A DNA stretch of 64,000 nucleotides, taken from assembly GCF_000478585.1 (NCBI RefSeq), contig NZ_ARWI01000001.1:186001-250000 (forward strand), written 5' to 3'. Origin of the DNA: Thiomicrorhabdus sp. Kp2 (GTDB lineage Bacteria; Pseudomonadota; Gammaproteobacteria; Thiomicrospirales; Thiomicrospiraceae). This document shows positions 27,012-36,261 of this stretch, piece after piece. The translations under genes were made by a program, and so were the position numbers. Under the pieces are notes generated by a model that worked only from the letters and a program-made list of their open reading frames with translations, had not been told where the DNA came from and searched no databases. Numbering within the stretch: position 1 is the first letter of the stretch; each line of letters starts with the position of its first letter.

Positions 27012-28094
27012 TTACTGCACCTCAATCATCGGTATGCGCTTGGTAACACCACATAATAATTCATAGCCAATGGTGCCTGCGTGTTCCGCAATAAGATCTA
27101 CCGATAAATCTTGCCCCCATAAAATAGCTTTTTCACCAATGGCCACTTCTGAGCGACACTCTGTTAAATCAACTGTAATCATATCCATAGAGACTCGACC
27201 AATTAAAGGCACTTGTTGACCTTTAATGAGCACAGGGGTACCCGTTGGTGCATGTCTTGGATAACCGTCACCATAACCAATAGCAATAACGGCTACTTTA
27301 CTTTTACGTGTTGCTGTCCAGGTGTTTCCGTACCCCACCGATTCACCAATTTGAATGGTCTTAATCGCAATTATTTCTGATTCAAGCTGCATTACCGCTT
27401 GTTTGGTTGATTTGTCTCCTGGAATGTTACCTGCACCATAGAGTGAGATTCCTGGACGAACCCAGTCATGATGACTTTGCGGAAATCGAATTAACCCCGC
27501 AGAATTGGCAAGACTTTTTGCATAAGGGTAAACGTCTGTCGTCTCTGAAAACTTCTGTATCTGCTTAGCGGTAAAGACTTCGGCTTGAGGGTTATCTTCA
27601 TCGGCGGATGAAAAATGCGACATGAGATGAATACAAAACTCATTGCTAGAACGTTCTAATTTAGCAATGACAGACGCAAGTTGTTGGGTATCAAACCCTA
27701 AGCGATGCATGCCAGTGTCGATTTTTATCCAAACACTCAGTTGAACTGGAATTTTGTAGTTAAGTAGCCAGTTTAATTGGTATTCAGAGTGAATAACAAC
27801 ATCAAGTCTATTTTGAATAATAACAGGGATTTCTGCTTCAGAAAACAATCCTTCAAGCAGTAAAATACGGTGCAAAAAGCCTTTTTGTCTCAACAATAAA
27901 GCCTCATCAATTGAAGCAACGCCAAAGCCATCAGCACCACTTAATTGGTGTGCTACACGTTCAATGCCATGACCATAACCATTTGCTTTAATAACGGCAA
28001 GAACTTTACTGTTAGGAGCAAGTAACTGCGCGTTTTGTAGATTGTGCTTTAACGCTTGAAGGTAAATATAGGCTTTGGCAGGTCGATACATCAT
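27012..28094 (-). CDS. alr: Alanine racemase
   Basis: The 360-residue PLP enzyme interconverts L- and D-alanine for peptidoglycan. The PLP-binding Lys is residue 36 in VLAVIKANGYGHG. The second catalytic base is the Tyr in AIGYGDGYPRHAP around residue 250, and LIGRVSMDMITVDL is conserved. The start could be either of two consecutive Met codons. It lies 15 bases after dnaB in the same operon. Confidence 0.95.
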   Translation of the reverse strand: MMYRPAKAYIYLQALKHNLQNAQLLAPNSKVLAVIKANGYGHGIERVAHQLSGADGFGVASIDEALLLRQKGFLHRILLLEGLFSEAEIPVIIQNRLDVVIHSEYQLNWLLNYKIPVQLSVWIKIDTGMHRLGFDTQQLASVIAKLERSSNEFCIHLMSHFSSADEDNPQAEVFTAKQIQKFSETTDVYPYAKSLANSAGLIRFPQSHHDWVRPGISLYGAGNIPGDKSTKQAVMQLESEIIAIKTIQIGESVGYGNTWTATRKSKVAVIAIGYGDGYPRHAPTGTPVLIKGQQVPLIGRVSMDMITVDLTECRSEVAIGEKAILWGQDLSVDLIAEHAGTIGYELLCGVTKRIPMIEVQ

Positions 28095-28109
28095 TACGGG
28101 TTACAATTC

Positions 28110-29558
28110 CTAATACTGCTCGTTTGGGATATCAAAACTTGCATGGTTTTCAAAGCGGGTATATTCACCAATAAAGGTTAACGGCACCGTTCCAAGTGAA
28201 CCATTACGATGTTTTCCTAAAATAATTTCAGCAATCCCCTTGTCTTCGGTTTCAGGGTTATAGACCTCATCACGATAGATAAAGATAATTAAATCGGCAT
28301 CCTGCTCTATCGCTCCAGATTCACGTAAGTCAGACATAACGGGGCGTTTATTGGGACGTTGCTCAAGGCTACGGTTTAACTGAGACAGAGCAATAACGGG
28401 AATATTAAGCTCTTTAGCCAAAGCTTTTAAACCACGAGAAATTTCTGAGATCTCATTTACACGGTTTTCTGCATTGGCGGATCCACGCATTAGTTGCAGG
28501 TAATCCACCACAACCAGCCCTAGGCCTGTTACAAATTTATCAGGCTCTTCTTTACCCGCTTCAATCGCTTCTTTACGCTGGATATCGCGGACATCTTTAT
28601 CAATACGGCGTGCTCTAGCACGTAACTCGGTAATCATTAAGGCGGGGGTATCATCAATGTACACTTTGGCTTGCGAGAGGATATTGATTGCCTTATTGAG
28701 TTTAGGCCAATCATCCTGAGCCAATTTACCAGTACGCATGCGCCCAGCGTCAATTCGACCAATAGAGCTAATCATACGCATAGCCAAAGATTCACCAGGC
28801 ATCTCCATACTAAAAACCGCTACTGGCGTACCATTTTTAGTGGCGATGTTTTCAGCCATATTCATCGAGAAAGTGGTTTTACCCATCGATGGACGCCCTG
28901 CAACGATGATTAAGTCGCCATTTTGTAGACCTGCGGTAATATCATCAAATTTAGTGAGATGCGTTTCTTGACCCGTAATCGTACCTTCAGAATTAAAGAG
29001 TTCGTCAATTTTATTAATGGCCGACTCAAGTAACATATCCATCGATTTATAGAGACGCTCTTTACCTTCACCATGTTCGGCAATGCCCATGATTTTGGCT
29101 TCTGCAATATCTAAAATATCTCGAATATCTTTACCCTGCGGAAAATAAGCGGCTTCTGCCACTTCATTACTGGCTTGAATCAATTTTCTTAAAATCGATT
29201 TATCTCTCACTAACTGAGAGTAATAAAGAATATTGGCCGAACCTGGCGTGTTTTTGACCAATTCCGCAAGGTAAGGCTTTTCACCAGCGGTTTCTAACTG
29301 GCCTGTGTTACCTAGGTAAGCGACTACTGAAACTAAATCAAAAGGTTTATTGTTACGATTAAGTTCAAAAATGGCTTCAAAAATCACCTGGTGCTGTTTG
29401 GTATAAAAATCACCAGAATTCACAATGACGCTGACATCGTCAAGCACATCATCCGACAACATCAAACCACCAAGAACCGATTGTTCGGCTTCAATGGAGT
29501 GTGGTGGGACCTTAAAGAGTTCTTCAGCCGTATTTTTTGAGGGAGTTCTTTGAGCCAT
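28110..29558 (-). CDS. dnaB: Replicative DNA helicase
   Basis: This 482-residue helicase has an N-terminal DnaG-interacting domain (PPHSIEAEQSVLGGLML) and a RecA-like domain with Walker A GRPSMGKTT around residue 217. Walker B is in VVVDYLQLM around 351, followed by QLNRSLEQRPNKRPVMSDLRESGAIEQDAD. No intein is present. Order rplI-dnaB-alr is conserved in gammaproteobacteria. Confidence 0.97.
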   Translation of the reverse strand: MAQRTPSKNTAEELFKVPPHSIEAEQSVLGGLMLSDDVLDDVSVIVNSGDFYTKQHQVIFEAIFELNRNNKPFDLVSVVAYLGNTGQLETAGEKPYLAELVKNTPGSANILYYSQLVRDKSILRKLIQASNEVAEAAYFPQGKDIRDILDIAEAKIMGIAEHGEGKERLYKSMDMLLESAINKIDELFNSEGTITGQETHLTKFDDITAGLQNGDLIIVAGRPSMGKTTFSMNMAENIATKNGTPVAVFSMEMPGESLAMRMISSIGRIDAGRMRTGKLAQDDWPKLNKAINILSQAKVYIDDTPALMITELRARARRIDKDVRDIQRKEAIEAGKEEPDKFVTGLGLVVVDYLQLMRGSANAENRVNEISEISRGLKALAKELNIPVIALSQLNRSLEQRPNKRPVMSDLRESGAIEQDADLIIFIYRDEVYNPETEDKGIAEIILGKHRNGSLGTVPLTFIGEYTRFENHASFDIPNEQY

Positions 29559-29673
29559 AATAGAAATTAACGGTATCGAGTAAAATTAACAAGAAACGTA
29601 TTATAACGTGTTTTATAAAACAAAAGAGCAACGTCGGATTAATTATTGATTAACGGGAATAGATTTTTTGCTA

Positions 29674-29713
29674 TAAAAAAAGCGAGGGCATTCTTGTGAA
29701 TGCACCCCGCTTT
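29674..29713 (-). terminator. rplI operon terminator
   Basis: A long stem (AAAGCG-rich arms around GTGCATTC/GAATGC) is followed by seven Ts on the minus strand. It lies between the rplI stop and dnaB, so dnaB has its own promoter or depends on readthrough. Confidence 0.85.
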
Positions 29714-29738
29714 CTAAAGTGAATCTTTAAATTAAAGA

Positions 29739-30191
29739 TTACTCAGCAGAAGCCTTAACTTCAACTGTAATTGAAGCAACTACATCAGAGTGTAATTGAA
29801 CATCAATTTCATAAGTACCTACGTGACGTAGAGCACCTTCAGGCATACGAATGTCACGACGCTCAACATCAAAACCTGATGCTTTAACTGCGTCTGCAAT
29901 ATCCTGAGTTCCGATAGAACCGAATAATTTACCTTCGTCACCCGCTACTGACTCAATAGTAACAACTTGACCGTTTAGGTTTTCGAAGACACCTTGAGCA
30001 ACAGCTAATTCAGCTGCCGCAGCTTTTTCTAATTCAGCGCGAATTTTTTCAAATTCTGCAACGTTTTCTTTTGTTGCCGCTTTTGCTTTACCCTGAGGAA
30101 TCAAGAAGTTACGTGCATAACCAGACTTAACTGAAACTTGATCACCTAAAGATCCTAGATTTTGTACTTTTTCAAGCAGAATAACATTCAT
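29739..30191 (-). CDS. rplI: 50S ribosomal protein L9
   Basis: The 150-residue protein begins [19 protein letters not shown] and contains the L9 signature [13 protein letters not shown]. The two-domain form with a long connecting helix is of normal length. Last gene of the rpsF-rpsR-DUF2232-rplI operon. Confidence 0.97.
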   Translation of the reverse strand: MNVILLEKVQNLGSLGDQVSVKSGYARNFLIPQGKAKAATKENVAEFEKIRAELEKAAAAELAVAQGVFENLNGQVVTIESVAGDEGKLFGSIGTQDIADAVKASGFDVERRDIRMPEGALRHVGTYEIDVQLHSDVVASITVEVKASAE

Positions 30192-30202
30192 AGCTTAAAC
30201 CT

Positions 30203-31099
30203 CTATAGTTCTTTATTTTCCCATCGGTTTCTAAAATCGACCCAAGTGTCAACTAAACCAATGGTTGCTAAAATCAACATCGCTTGCGGAAACAAGAATA
30301 ACAAAACATATAACCCCACTAACCAAGCAGAACTTAACTGCTTAATTGCCACGGTTTGATGTGCAATGGCGATGCCTTGAAACATCAAACCCGCAATGAT
30401 AATGCCTGAGAGGTCATAGACCAGGCCTGGTTGTGCGCCACTTACCAACCCTATTACTGCAAGAACAATCGCCATATAAGCCGTTGTTCTTGGTAAAGAA
30501 AGCTGATAAAAATCGCTCTTAAACTGACCAGGGTTGTATAGCTCACTCTGCCACCAACGTGCAATGACTAAAATGGAGAACCATAAAATAATCATAAACA
30601 CGGCCATCAACATCGTAACCATTTCAGCAAGATTTGGAATTAATTCCTTGTCATAACTAATTTGTGACGTTTCTAGCATTGGGGCAACATACTGATTAAA
30701 CAGTGCTAACCACCACTCTGCTGGACTAGGTACTGTCAAATAAAACAAGACCACACCTAAACCAACTAAAATCATTGCAAACTGAAGTGCTATAGCTAAT
30801 GAATTGGTTTGTCTTAAGATAACCGCCATTAACCAAACGGGAAGCATATACTCGATAACCGAAATGATGGCAGGAAAATAACTTCCTGAAATCATTAAAG
30901 TTAGAGCGCTATGACTTACCACACTCCAAGCAAGAGTTTTAAAGCCTTCGGTCACATCAATTCTTAATGTAACCAAGGCGATAATCGCACCAACTAAAAT
31001 ACCGAATGGTGCTAAAAAGACACTCAACGCTGAAAACAGAACAGCGGCAATTGTGGCCTGCATAGGGCCTTTCATTGCATAATTGGCTATTGCTAGCAT
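30203..31099 (-). CDS. DUF2232 multi-pass membrane protein
   Basis: The 298-residue protein has about eight transmembrane helices and the placement between rpsR and rplI that is typical of the YybS-like DUF2232 family in gammaproteobacteria. No catalytic motif is visible. The biochemical role is unknown. Confidence 0.82.
   Translation of the reverse strand: MLAIANYAMKGPMQATIAAVLFSALSVFLAPFGILVGAIIALVTLRIDVTEGFKTLAWSVVSHSALTLMISGSYFPAIISVIEYMLPVWLMAVILRQTNSLAIALQFAMILVGLGVVLFYLTVPSPAEWWLALFNQYVAPMLETSQISYDKELIPNLAEMVTMLMAVFMIILWFSILVIARWWQSELYNPGQFKSDFYQLSLPRTTAYMAIVLAVIGLVSGAQPGLVYDLSGIIIAGLMFQGIAIAHQTVAIKQLSSAWLVGLYVLLFLFPQAMLILATIGLVDTWVDFRNRWENKEL
30420..30431. repeat. Palindrome ACCAGGCCTGGT, copy 8 (within DUF2232 gene)
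   Basis: Encodes Q-P-G-L-V. Confidence 0.95.
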
Positions 31100-31137
31100 C
31101 GTGTCCCTGTTACTTCTTATTTACCGTCAAACAAAAA

Positions 31138-31368
31138 TTATTTGTGTTGATCAGTATATGGCAGTAACGCAATATAACGAGCACGTTTAATTGCAGTTGC
31201 TAATTGACGCTGATACTTAGCGCTTGTTCCAGTAATACGACTAGGAACAATTTTACCTGTTTCAGTAATGTATGCTTTTAAAGTATCTAAGTCTTTGTAA
31301 TCAATTTGTGTAACGCCGTCTGCAGTAAAACGACAGAATTTTTTTCTACCAAATCCTCTAGACATCAC
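31138..31368 (-). CDS. rpsR: 30S ribosomal protein S18
   Basis: The 76-residue protein contains [27 protein letters not shown], the S18 signature, and [21 protein letters not shown]. Its ATG overlaps or abuts the rpsF stop, its assembly partner. Confidence 0.97.
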   Translation of the reverse strand: MMSRGFGRKKFCRFTADGVTQIDYKDLDTLKAYITETGKIVPSRITGTSAKYQRQLATAIKRARYIALLPYTDQHK

Positions 31369-31725
31369 TTACTCCTTGTTATCACGACGTTTGTCGTGTC
31401 TTTCATCTTTCTTAGCTGTCATTACTGAAGGTTCAGTAATCGCAGCTTTTTGCTTAGTAACCATGCTACGTAAAACAGCATCGTTATAATAGAAAGCGTT
31501 TTCAAGTTCATCTAATGCTTCTTGATTACATTCAATGTTTAGCATGATGTAGTGAGCTTTGTGTACCTTATTAATAAGGTAAGCAAGTTGACGGCGACCC
31601 CAGTCTTCTAAACGGTGAATTTGACCACCAGACTGTTCGATAAGGGCACGGTAACGTTCTAGCATTGCAGGAACCTGTTCAGATTGATCAGGGTGCACTA
31701 GAAATACGACTTCATAATGACGCAT
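31369..31725 (-). CDS. rpsF: 30S ribosomal protein S6
   Basis: The 118-residue protein begins [19 protein letters not shown] and includes [21 protein letters not shown], typical of S6. The C-terminus is Lys/Asp/Arg-rich, as in many proteobacterial S6 proteins. First gene of the operon, preceded by AAGGAG. Confidence 0.97.
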   Translation of the reverse strand: MRHYEVVFLVHPDQSEQVPAMLERYRALIEQSGGQIHRLEDWGRRQLAYLINKVHKAHYIMLNIECNQEALDELENAFYYNDAVLRSMVTKQKAAITEPSVMTAKKDERHDKRRDNKE

Positions 31726-31804
31726 TCATTTTTCTCCTTATGGATGATAAAACAGTCTCCTGACACATAAATCATAATTGGTTTATATTGCAGTGAGACA
31801 AGGA

Positions 31805-31827
31805 TTTCTCAGGCAACAGGCCTGAAA
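31805..31827 (-). promoter_or_regulatory. 5'-UTR hairpin upstream of rpsF
   Basis: TTTCAGG and CCTGAGAAA on the minus strand form a stem at the predicted transcript start. Operons encoding S6 and S18 often have an autoregulatory leader, but the expected CCG bulge was not identified, so this is only a candidate. Confidence 0.35.
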
Positions 31828-31834
31828 GACGCGG

Positions 31835-31863
31835 ATTATAAACGATATTAAGTAACAAAACAA
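31835..31863 (-). promoter_or_regulatory. rpsF operon promoter
   Basis: On the minus strand TTGTTT (31863-31858) and a perfect TATAAT (31840-31835) are 17 bases apart, giving a leader of about 100 nt. Confidence 0.65.
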
Positions 31864-31926
31864 ATTATTATAGATAAATAACTGTTTTATAAAGAAATTG
31901 ATTGAGACAGTGATTTTTTTGAAGTT

Positions 31927-31938
31927 ACCAGGCCTGGT
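31927..31938. repeat. Palindrome ACCAGGCCTGGT, copy 9 (intergenic)
   Basis: First of a closely spaced pair between pyrF and rpsF. Confidence 0.95.
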
Positions 31939-31955
31939 ATTATGATTTACTCTTT

Positions 31956-31967
31956 ACCAGGCCTGGT
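31956..31967. repeat. Palindrome ACCAGGCCTGGT, copy 10 (intergenic)
   Basis: Second of the pair, 29 bases from copy 9 centre to centre (close to three helical turns) and 8 bases from the pyrF stop. Confidence 0.95.
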
Positions 31968-31975
31968 AAATTAGT

Positions 31976-32698
31976 TTAAAGCGACTCTAAACTCTGATTG
32001 ATTTGTTCCAATACTTGCAATGGATTATCTGATTGAGTAATTGGGCGCCCTACCACCAAATAACTAGAGCCAGCTTGCATCGCTTCAGCAGGCGTCATAA
32101 TACGTTTTTGGTCGTTAACATCAGAGCCTGCAGGTCTTATTCCTGGTGTGACTAAACAAAAGTCATTACCAATTTCTGAGCGAATATCAGCCGCTTCTTG
32201 TGCAGAACAAACGACACCATCTAAACCAGAATCTTTTGCCAATTTGGCAAAACGTAAAACATTATCACGTGGTGTCCCTGGCAAACCAAGCTCTTCAAGA
32301 TCAGATTGCTCCATACTCGTTAAAACCGTAACCGCAATCAGTAAAGGCTTGTTTTCAGACTCTTCAATCGCTTGTTTAGCTGCTTGCATCATTTTACGAC
32401 CACCTAATGCATGCACATTGACCATCCAAACCCCCATTCGAGCAGCGGCTTGAACTGCCTTTGCAACGGTATTAGGAATATCATGATATTTAAGGTCTAA
32501 AAAAACATCAAACCCTTGTTTAACTAAGCTTTTAACTAATTCAGGGCCAGCAACCGCAAAAAGCTCTTTACCCACTTTTAAACGACAAGCCTTACTGTCA
32601 AAATTCTTAACAAAATTTAATGCGTCTTCTGCATTAGCAAAATCTAAAGCAACCAGTACTTTAGGGTCTTTAGGAATCGTGGTTAATTGTGAATTCAT
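31976..32698 (-). CDS. pyrF: Orotidine 5'-phosphate decarboxylase
   Basis: This 240-residue TIM-barrel enzyme makes UMP. The catalytic DxKxxD is in FLDLKYHDIPNT around residues 62-73. LVALDFA at the start and VVGRPITQSDNP at the end are family signatures. It is 8 bases after lapA, the usual neighbour. Confidence 0.96.
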   Translation of the reverse strand: MNSQLTTIPKDPKVLVALDFANAEDALNFVKNFDSKACRLKVGKELFAVAGPELVKSLVKQGFDVFLDLKYHDIPNTVAKAVQAAARMGVWMVNVHALGGRKMMQAAKQAIEESENKPLLIAVTVLTSMEQSDLEELGLPGTPRDNVLRFAKLAKDSGLDGVVCSAQEAADIRSEIGNDFCLVTPGIRPAGSDVNDQKRIMTPAEAMQAGSSYLVVGRPITQSDNPLQVLEQINQSLESL

Positions 32699-32706
32699 TT
32701 TAAACT

Positions 32707-33042
32707 CTATTTTTCTATTGAAACCAATACATTAGACTCTTTTTTTAAAGTCTCATTAACTTGTGCATTAGTTTTTCTAAGTTGAATAATTTGATTAGAA
32801 AGCTTTTGATTTTCTTTATTCTTTTTACGAATAATCCAACGCAAACGGATGACTTGCATAAAAATAATTACGGCTCCAATAACCATTCCAAAAATAAGAA
32901 GAACCGCCATAATAACGCTTAAAGGAAGTGAAAGCTTTATGATAAAAAGATCCAGTACAACCGACGTGGGATTAAGAACACCTAAAGTTACCCCTGTAAT
33001 GATAAATATTAAGGTAATAAGGATAGAAACCAATTTGAACAT
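32707..33042 (-). CDS. lapA: LapA family (DUF1049) inner-membrane protein
   Basis: The 111-residue protein has two N-terminal helices (residues about 4-22 and 41-66, with NPTSVVLDLF between) and a C-terminal coiled coil. This is the LapA/YciS architecture, which in E. coli works with LapB on LPS assembly through LpxC turnover. Here lapB does not follow; pyrF does. Confidence 0.82.
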   Translation of the reverse strand: MFKLVSILITLIFIITGVTLGVLNPTSVVLDLFIIKLSLPLSVIMAVLLIFGMVIGAVIIFMQVIRLRWIIRKKNKENQKLSNQIIQLRKTNAQVNETLKKESNVLVSIEK

Positions 33043-33248
33043 GTGAGAACTCTCTATCAGAAGATATAGAGATTATAGTAGATGAGAAGCCTTTACACGA
33101 GGTTATAAGCAAATAAAAATAGTGAAAAATCACTGGTTATTGTTCGATAGCTTATCAATAGTTAGCTATAAACAGCATTTACAGCCACAACTAGCAATTT
33201 TTTATATATTTCTAATACTCTAGAACCTAAGTAAGGATTTCTAAAATA

Positions 33249-33277
33249 AAAAAAGGGGTGAAAAATCACCCCTTTTT
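33249..33277. terminator. ihfB terminator
   Basis: AAAAAGGGGTG pairs with CACCCCTTTTT around a short AT loop, with T-runs on both strands. It lies just beyond ihfB on the minus strand, so lapA-pyrF probably has a separate promoter in 33043-33248. Confidence 0.9.
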
Positions 33278-33281
33278 AATA

Positions 33282-33587
33282 TTATTGCAAAATATCGGTA
33301 TGCTCTTTGGATTCATCAACACGTTCTCTTAAAGCTTTTCCAGGCTTAAAGTGTGGAACACGTTTATCATCCAGCTTGACCGTTTCCCCAGTTTTAGGGT
33401 TACGACCGACTCTTGCCTTTCTGTGATGTAAGCTAAAGCTACCAAAGCCGCGTATTTCAATACGTTCGCCTTGTGATAATGTATCAATCATAGAATCAAC
33501 AATTTGATTCACTGCAATCTCAACGTCCTTTTGGGCAAATTGAGTTTGTTTTCTTGCAATGAGTTCGATAAGTTCAGACTTGGTCAT
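33282..33587 (-). CDS. ihfB: Integration host factor subunit beta
   Basis: The 101-residue DNA-bending protein has the HU/IHF signature [22 protein letters not shown] around residues 46-67. [11 protein letters not shown] at the start and position next to rpsA identify the beta subunit. Confidence 0.94.
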   Translation of the reverse strand: MTKSELIELIARKQTQFAQKDVEIAVNQIVDSMIDTLSQGERIEIRGFGSFSLHHRKARVGRNPKTGETVKLDDKRVPHFKPGKALRERVDESKEHTDILQ

Positions 33588-33731
33588 TTGATATTGCTCT
33601 TATTTATCTCTCATCAGAGAGTTTCAATAAACTAATACAAAATATCCATTTTGTATTAGAGACCAAGGTGTAGCCTGCTAGTTGGGTAACAAGCAAGCCA
33701 CCCTCTTATAAAGATTGCCTGTAATCAAAGA

Positions 33732-35390
33732 TTACATTTTATCTTTAAAAAGGTCACCTAAAGTCGTACCAGCAACAACTTGTTGTTCTGAATACCCTTT
33801 GATTGCTTCAGCTTCTTCTGCTGCTTCTTTAGCTTTAACAGAAAGAGATAAAGAGCGATTCTTACGGTCGATGTTCGTAATCTTCGCAGACACTTTATCA
33901 CCTTCTTTAAGAACACTTGAAGCATCACGAGTATCTTCTAATAATTCAGATGCACGTAAATAACCTTCAACTTCAGGAGCAACATCAATAACCGCACCTT
34001 TTTCATCAACAGATTTAACAACACCTTCAACAATAGAACCTTTACCATTGTCAGCAACAAATTGACCGAATGGGTCTTGCTCTAACTGCTTAAGACCTAA
34101 AGAGATACGCTCACGATCTGGATCGATTGAAAGAATAACTGTTTCTAGCTCATCACCTTTTTTGAAGTCACGAATCGCTTCTTCACCAGGCTGATTCCAA
34201 GAGATATCAGTTAGGTGTACAAGACCATCAATACCACCATCTAAACCGATGAAGATACCAAAGTCTGTAATTGACTTGATGCTACCAGAGATTTTGTCAT
34301 TCTTAGCATGAGTTGCTGAGAATCCTTCCCAAGGGTTAACAGTACACTGTTTGATCGATAGAGAGATACGACGACGCTCTTGATCAACATCAAGAATCTT
34401 AACGCGAACTTCTTGACCTAAGTGAACCACTTTAGATGGGTGGATGTTACGGTTAGTCCAATCAAGTTCAGACGTGTGAACTAGACCTTCAATACCATCT
34501 TCGATTTCGATGAATGCACCGTAATCAGTGATGTTTGCAACTTTACCAGCCACTTCTGCACCCATTGGGTAACGAGAAACCATATCTGCCCAAGGATCTT
34601 CTTCAAGCTGCTTAAGACCAAGAGATACACGGTTACGTTCTTTGTCAAACTTAAGAACTTTAACATCAATCTCATCACCAACTTGTACGATTTCAGATGG
34701 GTGATTAACACGACGCCAAGCCATGTCAGTGATGTGTAGAAGACCGTCAACACCACCAAGGTCAATAAATGCACCGTAGTCAGTAAGGTTTTTAACGATA
34801 CCTTTAAGTGATGCACCTTCTTCCATGTTAGCAAGAATCGCTTCACGCTCAGCTGAGCTTTCTTGTTCAATAACGGCACGACGAGAAACAACCACGTTGT
34901 TACGCTTACGATCAAGCTTAACAAGTTTCATTTCTACTTCTTTCCCTTCTAGGAAACCAAAGTCGCGAATTGGACGGATATCCACAAGTGAACCAGGTAG
35001 GAAACCACGAACGCCTTCAACGTCAACAGTTAAACCACCTTTAACTTTACCAGTAACAAGACCGATAACAACTTCACCTTCTTCCATAGCGGTTTCTAGG
35101 CGGTCCCAAGTCTTAGCACGCTTCGCTTTCTCACGTGATAAACGAGTTTCACCCAAACCATCTTCTAAGGTTTCTAGGTAAACTTCTACTTCATCACCAA
35201 CAGCAACTTCTAATTGACCGTTTGCGTCTAAAAATTGTGACTTTGGAACAGCAGATTCAGACTTCATGCCTGCGTCTACAAGTACAGTTTCTTTATCAAT
35301 ACCTACAACGGTACCGATGATTAAAGAGCCTGTGTTAAATTTTTCTTGAAATGATTCTTCAAATAATTCAGCGAAAGATAATTCACTCAT
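33732..35390 (-). CDS. rpsA: 30S ribosomal protein S1
   Basis: From ATG 35390 this is 552 residues ([14 protein letters not shown]), matching the usual S1 start; an upstream in-frame ATG at 35414 is not supported. Six S1 RNA-binding repeats run through the protein, with repeat signatures such as [21 protein letters not shown] and [19 protein letters not shown]. The ribosome-binding site is weak, as for rpsA in other gammaproteobacteria. Confidence 0.96.
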   Translation of the reverse strand: MSELSFAELFEESFQEKFNTGSLIIGTVVGIDKETVLVDAGMKSESAVPKSQFLDANGQLEVAVGDEVEVYLETLEDGLGETRLSREKAKRAKTWDRLETAMEEGEVVIGLVTGKVKGGLTVDVEGVRGFLPGSLVDIRPIRDFGFLEGKEVEMKLVKLDRKRNNVVVSRRAVIEQESSAEREAILANMEEGASLKGIVKNLTDYGAFIDLGGVDGLLHITDMAWRRVNHPSEIVQVGDEIDVKVLKFDKERNRVSLGLKQLEEDPWADMVSRYPMGAEVAGKVANITDYGAFIEIEDGIEGLVHTSELDWTNRNIHPSKVVHLGQEVRVKILDVDQERRRISLSIKQCTVNPWEGFSATHAKNDKISGSIKSITDFGIFIGLDGGIDGLVHLTDISWNQPGEEAIRDFKKGDELETVILSIDPDRERISLGLKQLEQDPFGQFVADNGKGSIVEGVVKSVDEKGAVIDVAPEVEGYLRASELLEDTRDASSVLKEGDKVSAKITNIDRKNRSLSLSVKAKEAAEEAEAIKGYSEQQVVAGTTLGDLFKDKM

Positions 35391-35501
35391 GGATAGTATT
35401 ACCAATATTTTCATACCGTTTATTTATCGCAAATGGGATATAAATAAAAAAACGGGTCAGTTAATAATTGCCAGCGCCCCAGTTGCCAGCTAAAAATACA
35501 A

Positions 35502-35530
35502 ATCCCCAGCCTTTAAAAAAGACCAGGGAT
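35502..35530 (-). promoter_or_regulatory. Hairpin in the rpsA leader
   Basis: ATCCCTGG and CTGGGGAT on the minus strand form an 8-bp stem with two wobbles, about 110 bases before rpsA. It could contribute to S1 autoregulation or end the cmk transcript; a GCTGGC direct repeat follows. Confidence 0.35.
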
Positions 35531-35592
35531 CTAAAATAATTTTTAAAATCAATTAGTTAAAATTAATTTTATAACTTTTTAAGATTAGAGAA

Positions 35593-36261
35593 CTACTTCA
35601 TAATTCCTTTATCCCACAACAAAGACTCTGCTTTTTTACATACTTCTTGGATATCTAAATCCGAAGTATCAATCACAATAGCGTCATCCGCTGGTTTGAG
35701 TGGAGCCGTCTTTCGACCAGTATCTCGCTCATCCCTTTCTTTGATGTCTTGAGTTATCTGAGTAATATTAGCATCAACTCCTTGATTTTTCAACTGTTTA
35801 ACACGCCTTTCTGCCCGTACTTCTGCAGATGCGGTTAAATACAGCTTTACAGGTGACTCTGGAAAGACGACTGTTCCCATATCTCGACCATCGGCAATTA
35901 AACCTGGTGCTTGTGCAAAATCTTTTTGGCGCTGTAATAAAGCAGCCCTAACTTCAGGAATTACCGCAACTGTAGAGGCCACACCCGCAACCTCTTCTGT
36001 TCTTACTTTTGAGGTAACATCTACGCCTTCATAGAGAATACTAGTGGCTTTAAATTCAACGGGCAGTTTTTCTGCCAGTGTTACCAGGCCTGGTAAATCA
36101 TCTAAAGCTAAGCCATTTTTTACAGCACCGTAAGCTAAAGCGCGATAAATAGCGCCACTATCTAATAAGTGAAACCCTGTTTTGCAAGTGAGATATTGAG
36201 CTAACGTACCCTTTCCTACGCCACTTGGGCCATCAATTGTAATTACGGGAGTATTTTGCAT
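35593..36261 (-). CDS. cmk: Cytidylate kinase
   Basis: The 222-residue P-loop kinase phosphorylates CMP/dCMP. P-loop GPSGVGKGTLAQYL lies at residues 12-25, with LLDSGAIYRALA and DGRDMGTVVFP downstream. The ATG directly abuts the aroA stop. Confidence 0.95.
   Translation of the reverse strand: MQNTPVITIDGPSGVGKGTLAQYLTCKTGFHLLDSGAIYRALAYGAVKNGLALDDLPGLVTLAEKLPVEFKATSILYEGVDVTSKVRTEEVAGVASTVAVIPEVRAALLQRQKDFAQAPGLIADGRDMGTVVFPESPVKLYLTASAEVRAERRVKQLKNQGVDANITQITQDIKERDERDTGRKTAPLKPADDAIVIDTSDLDIQEVCKKAESLLWDKGIMK
36083..36094. repeat. Palindrome ACCAGGCCTGGT, copy 11 (within cmk)
   Basis: Encodes L-P-G-L-V (DDLPGLVTL). Confidence 0.95.

Noticed and set aside
31800-31975. Palindrome pair as the rho-independent terminator of pyrF
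   Set aside because: On the minus strand neither copy is followed by a U-run (A-rich sequence follows instead), so a conventional terminator cannot be claimed.
34481-34924. 147-codon minus-strand ORF inside rpsA
   Set aside because: Alternative-frame shadow of rpsA with Leu/Val-rich low-complexity translation.
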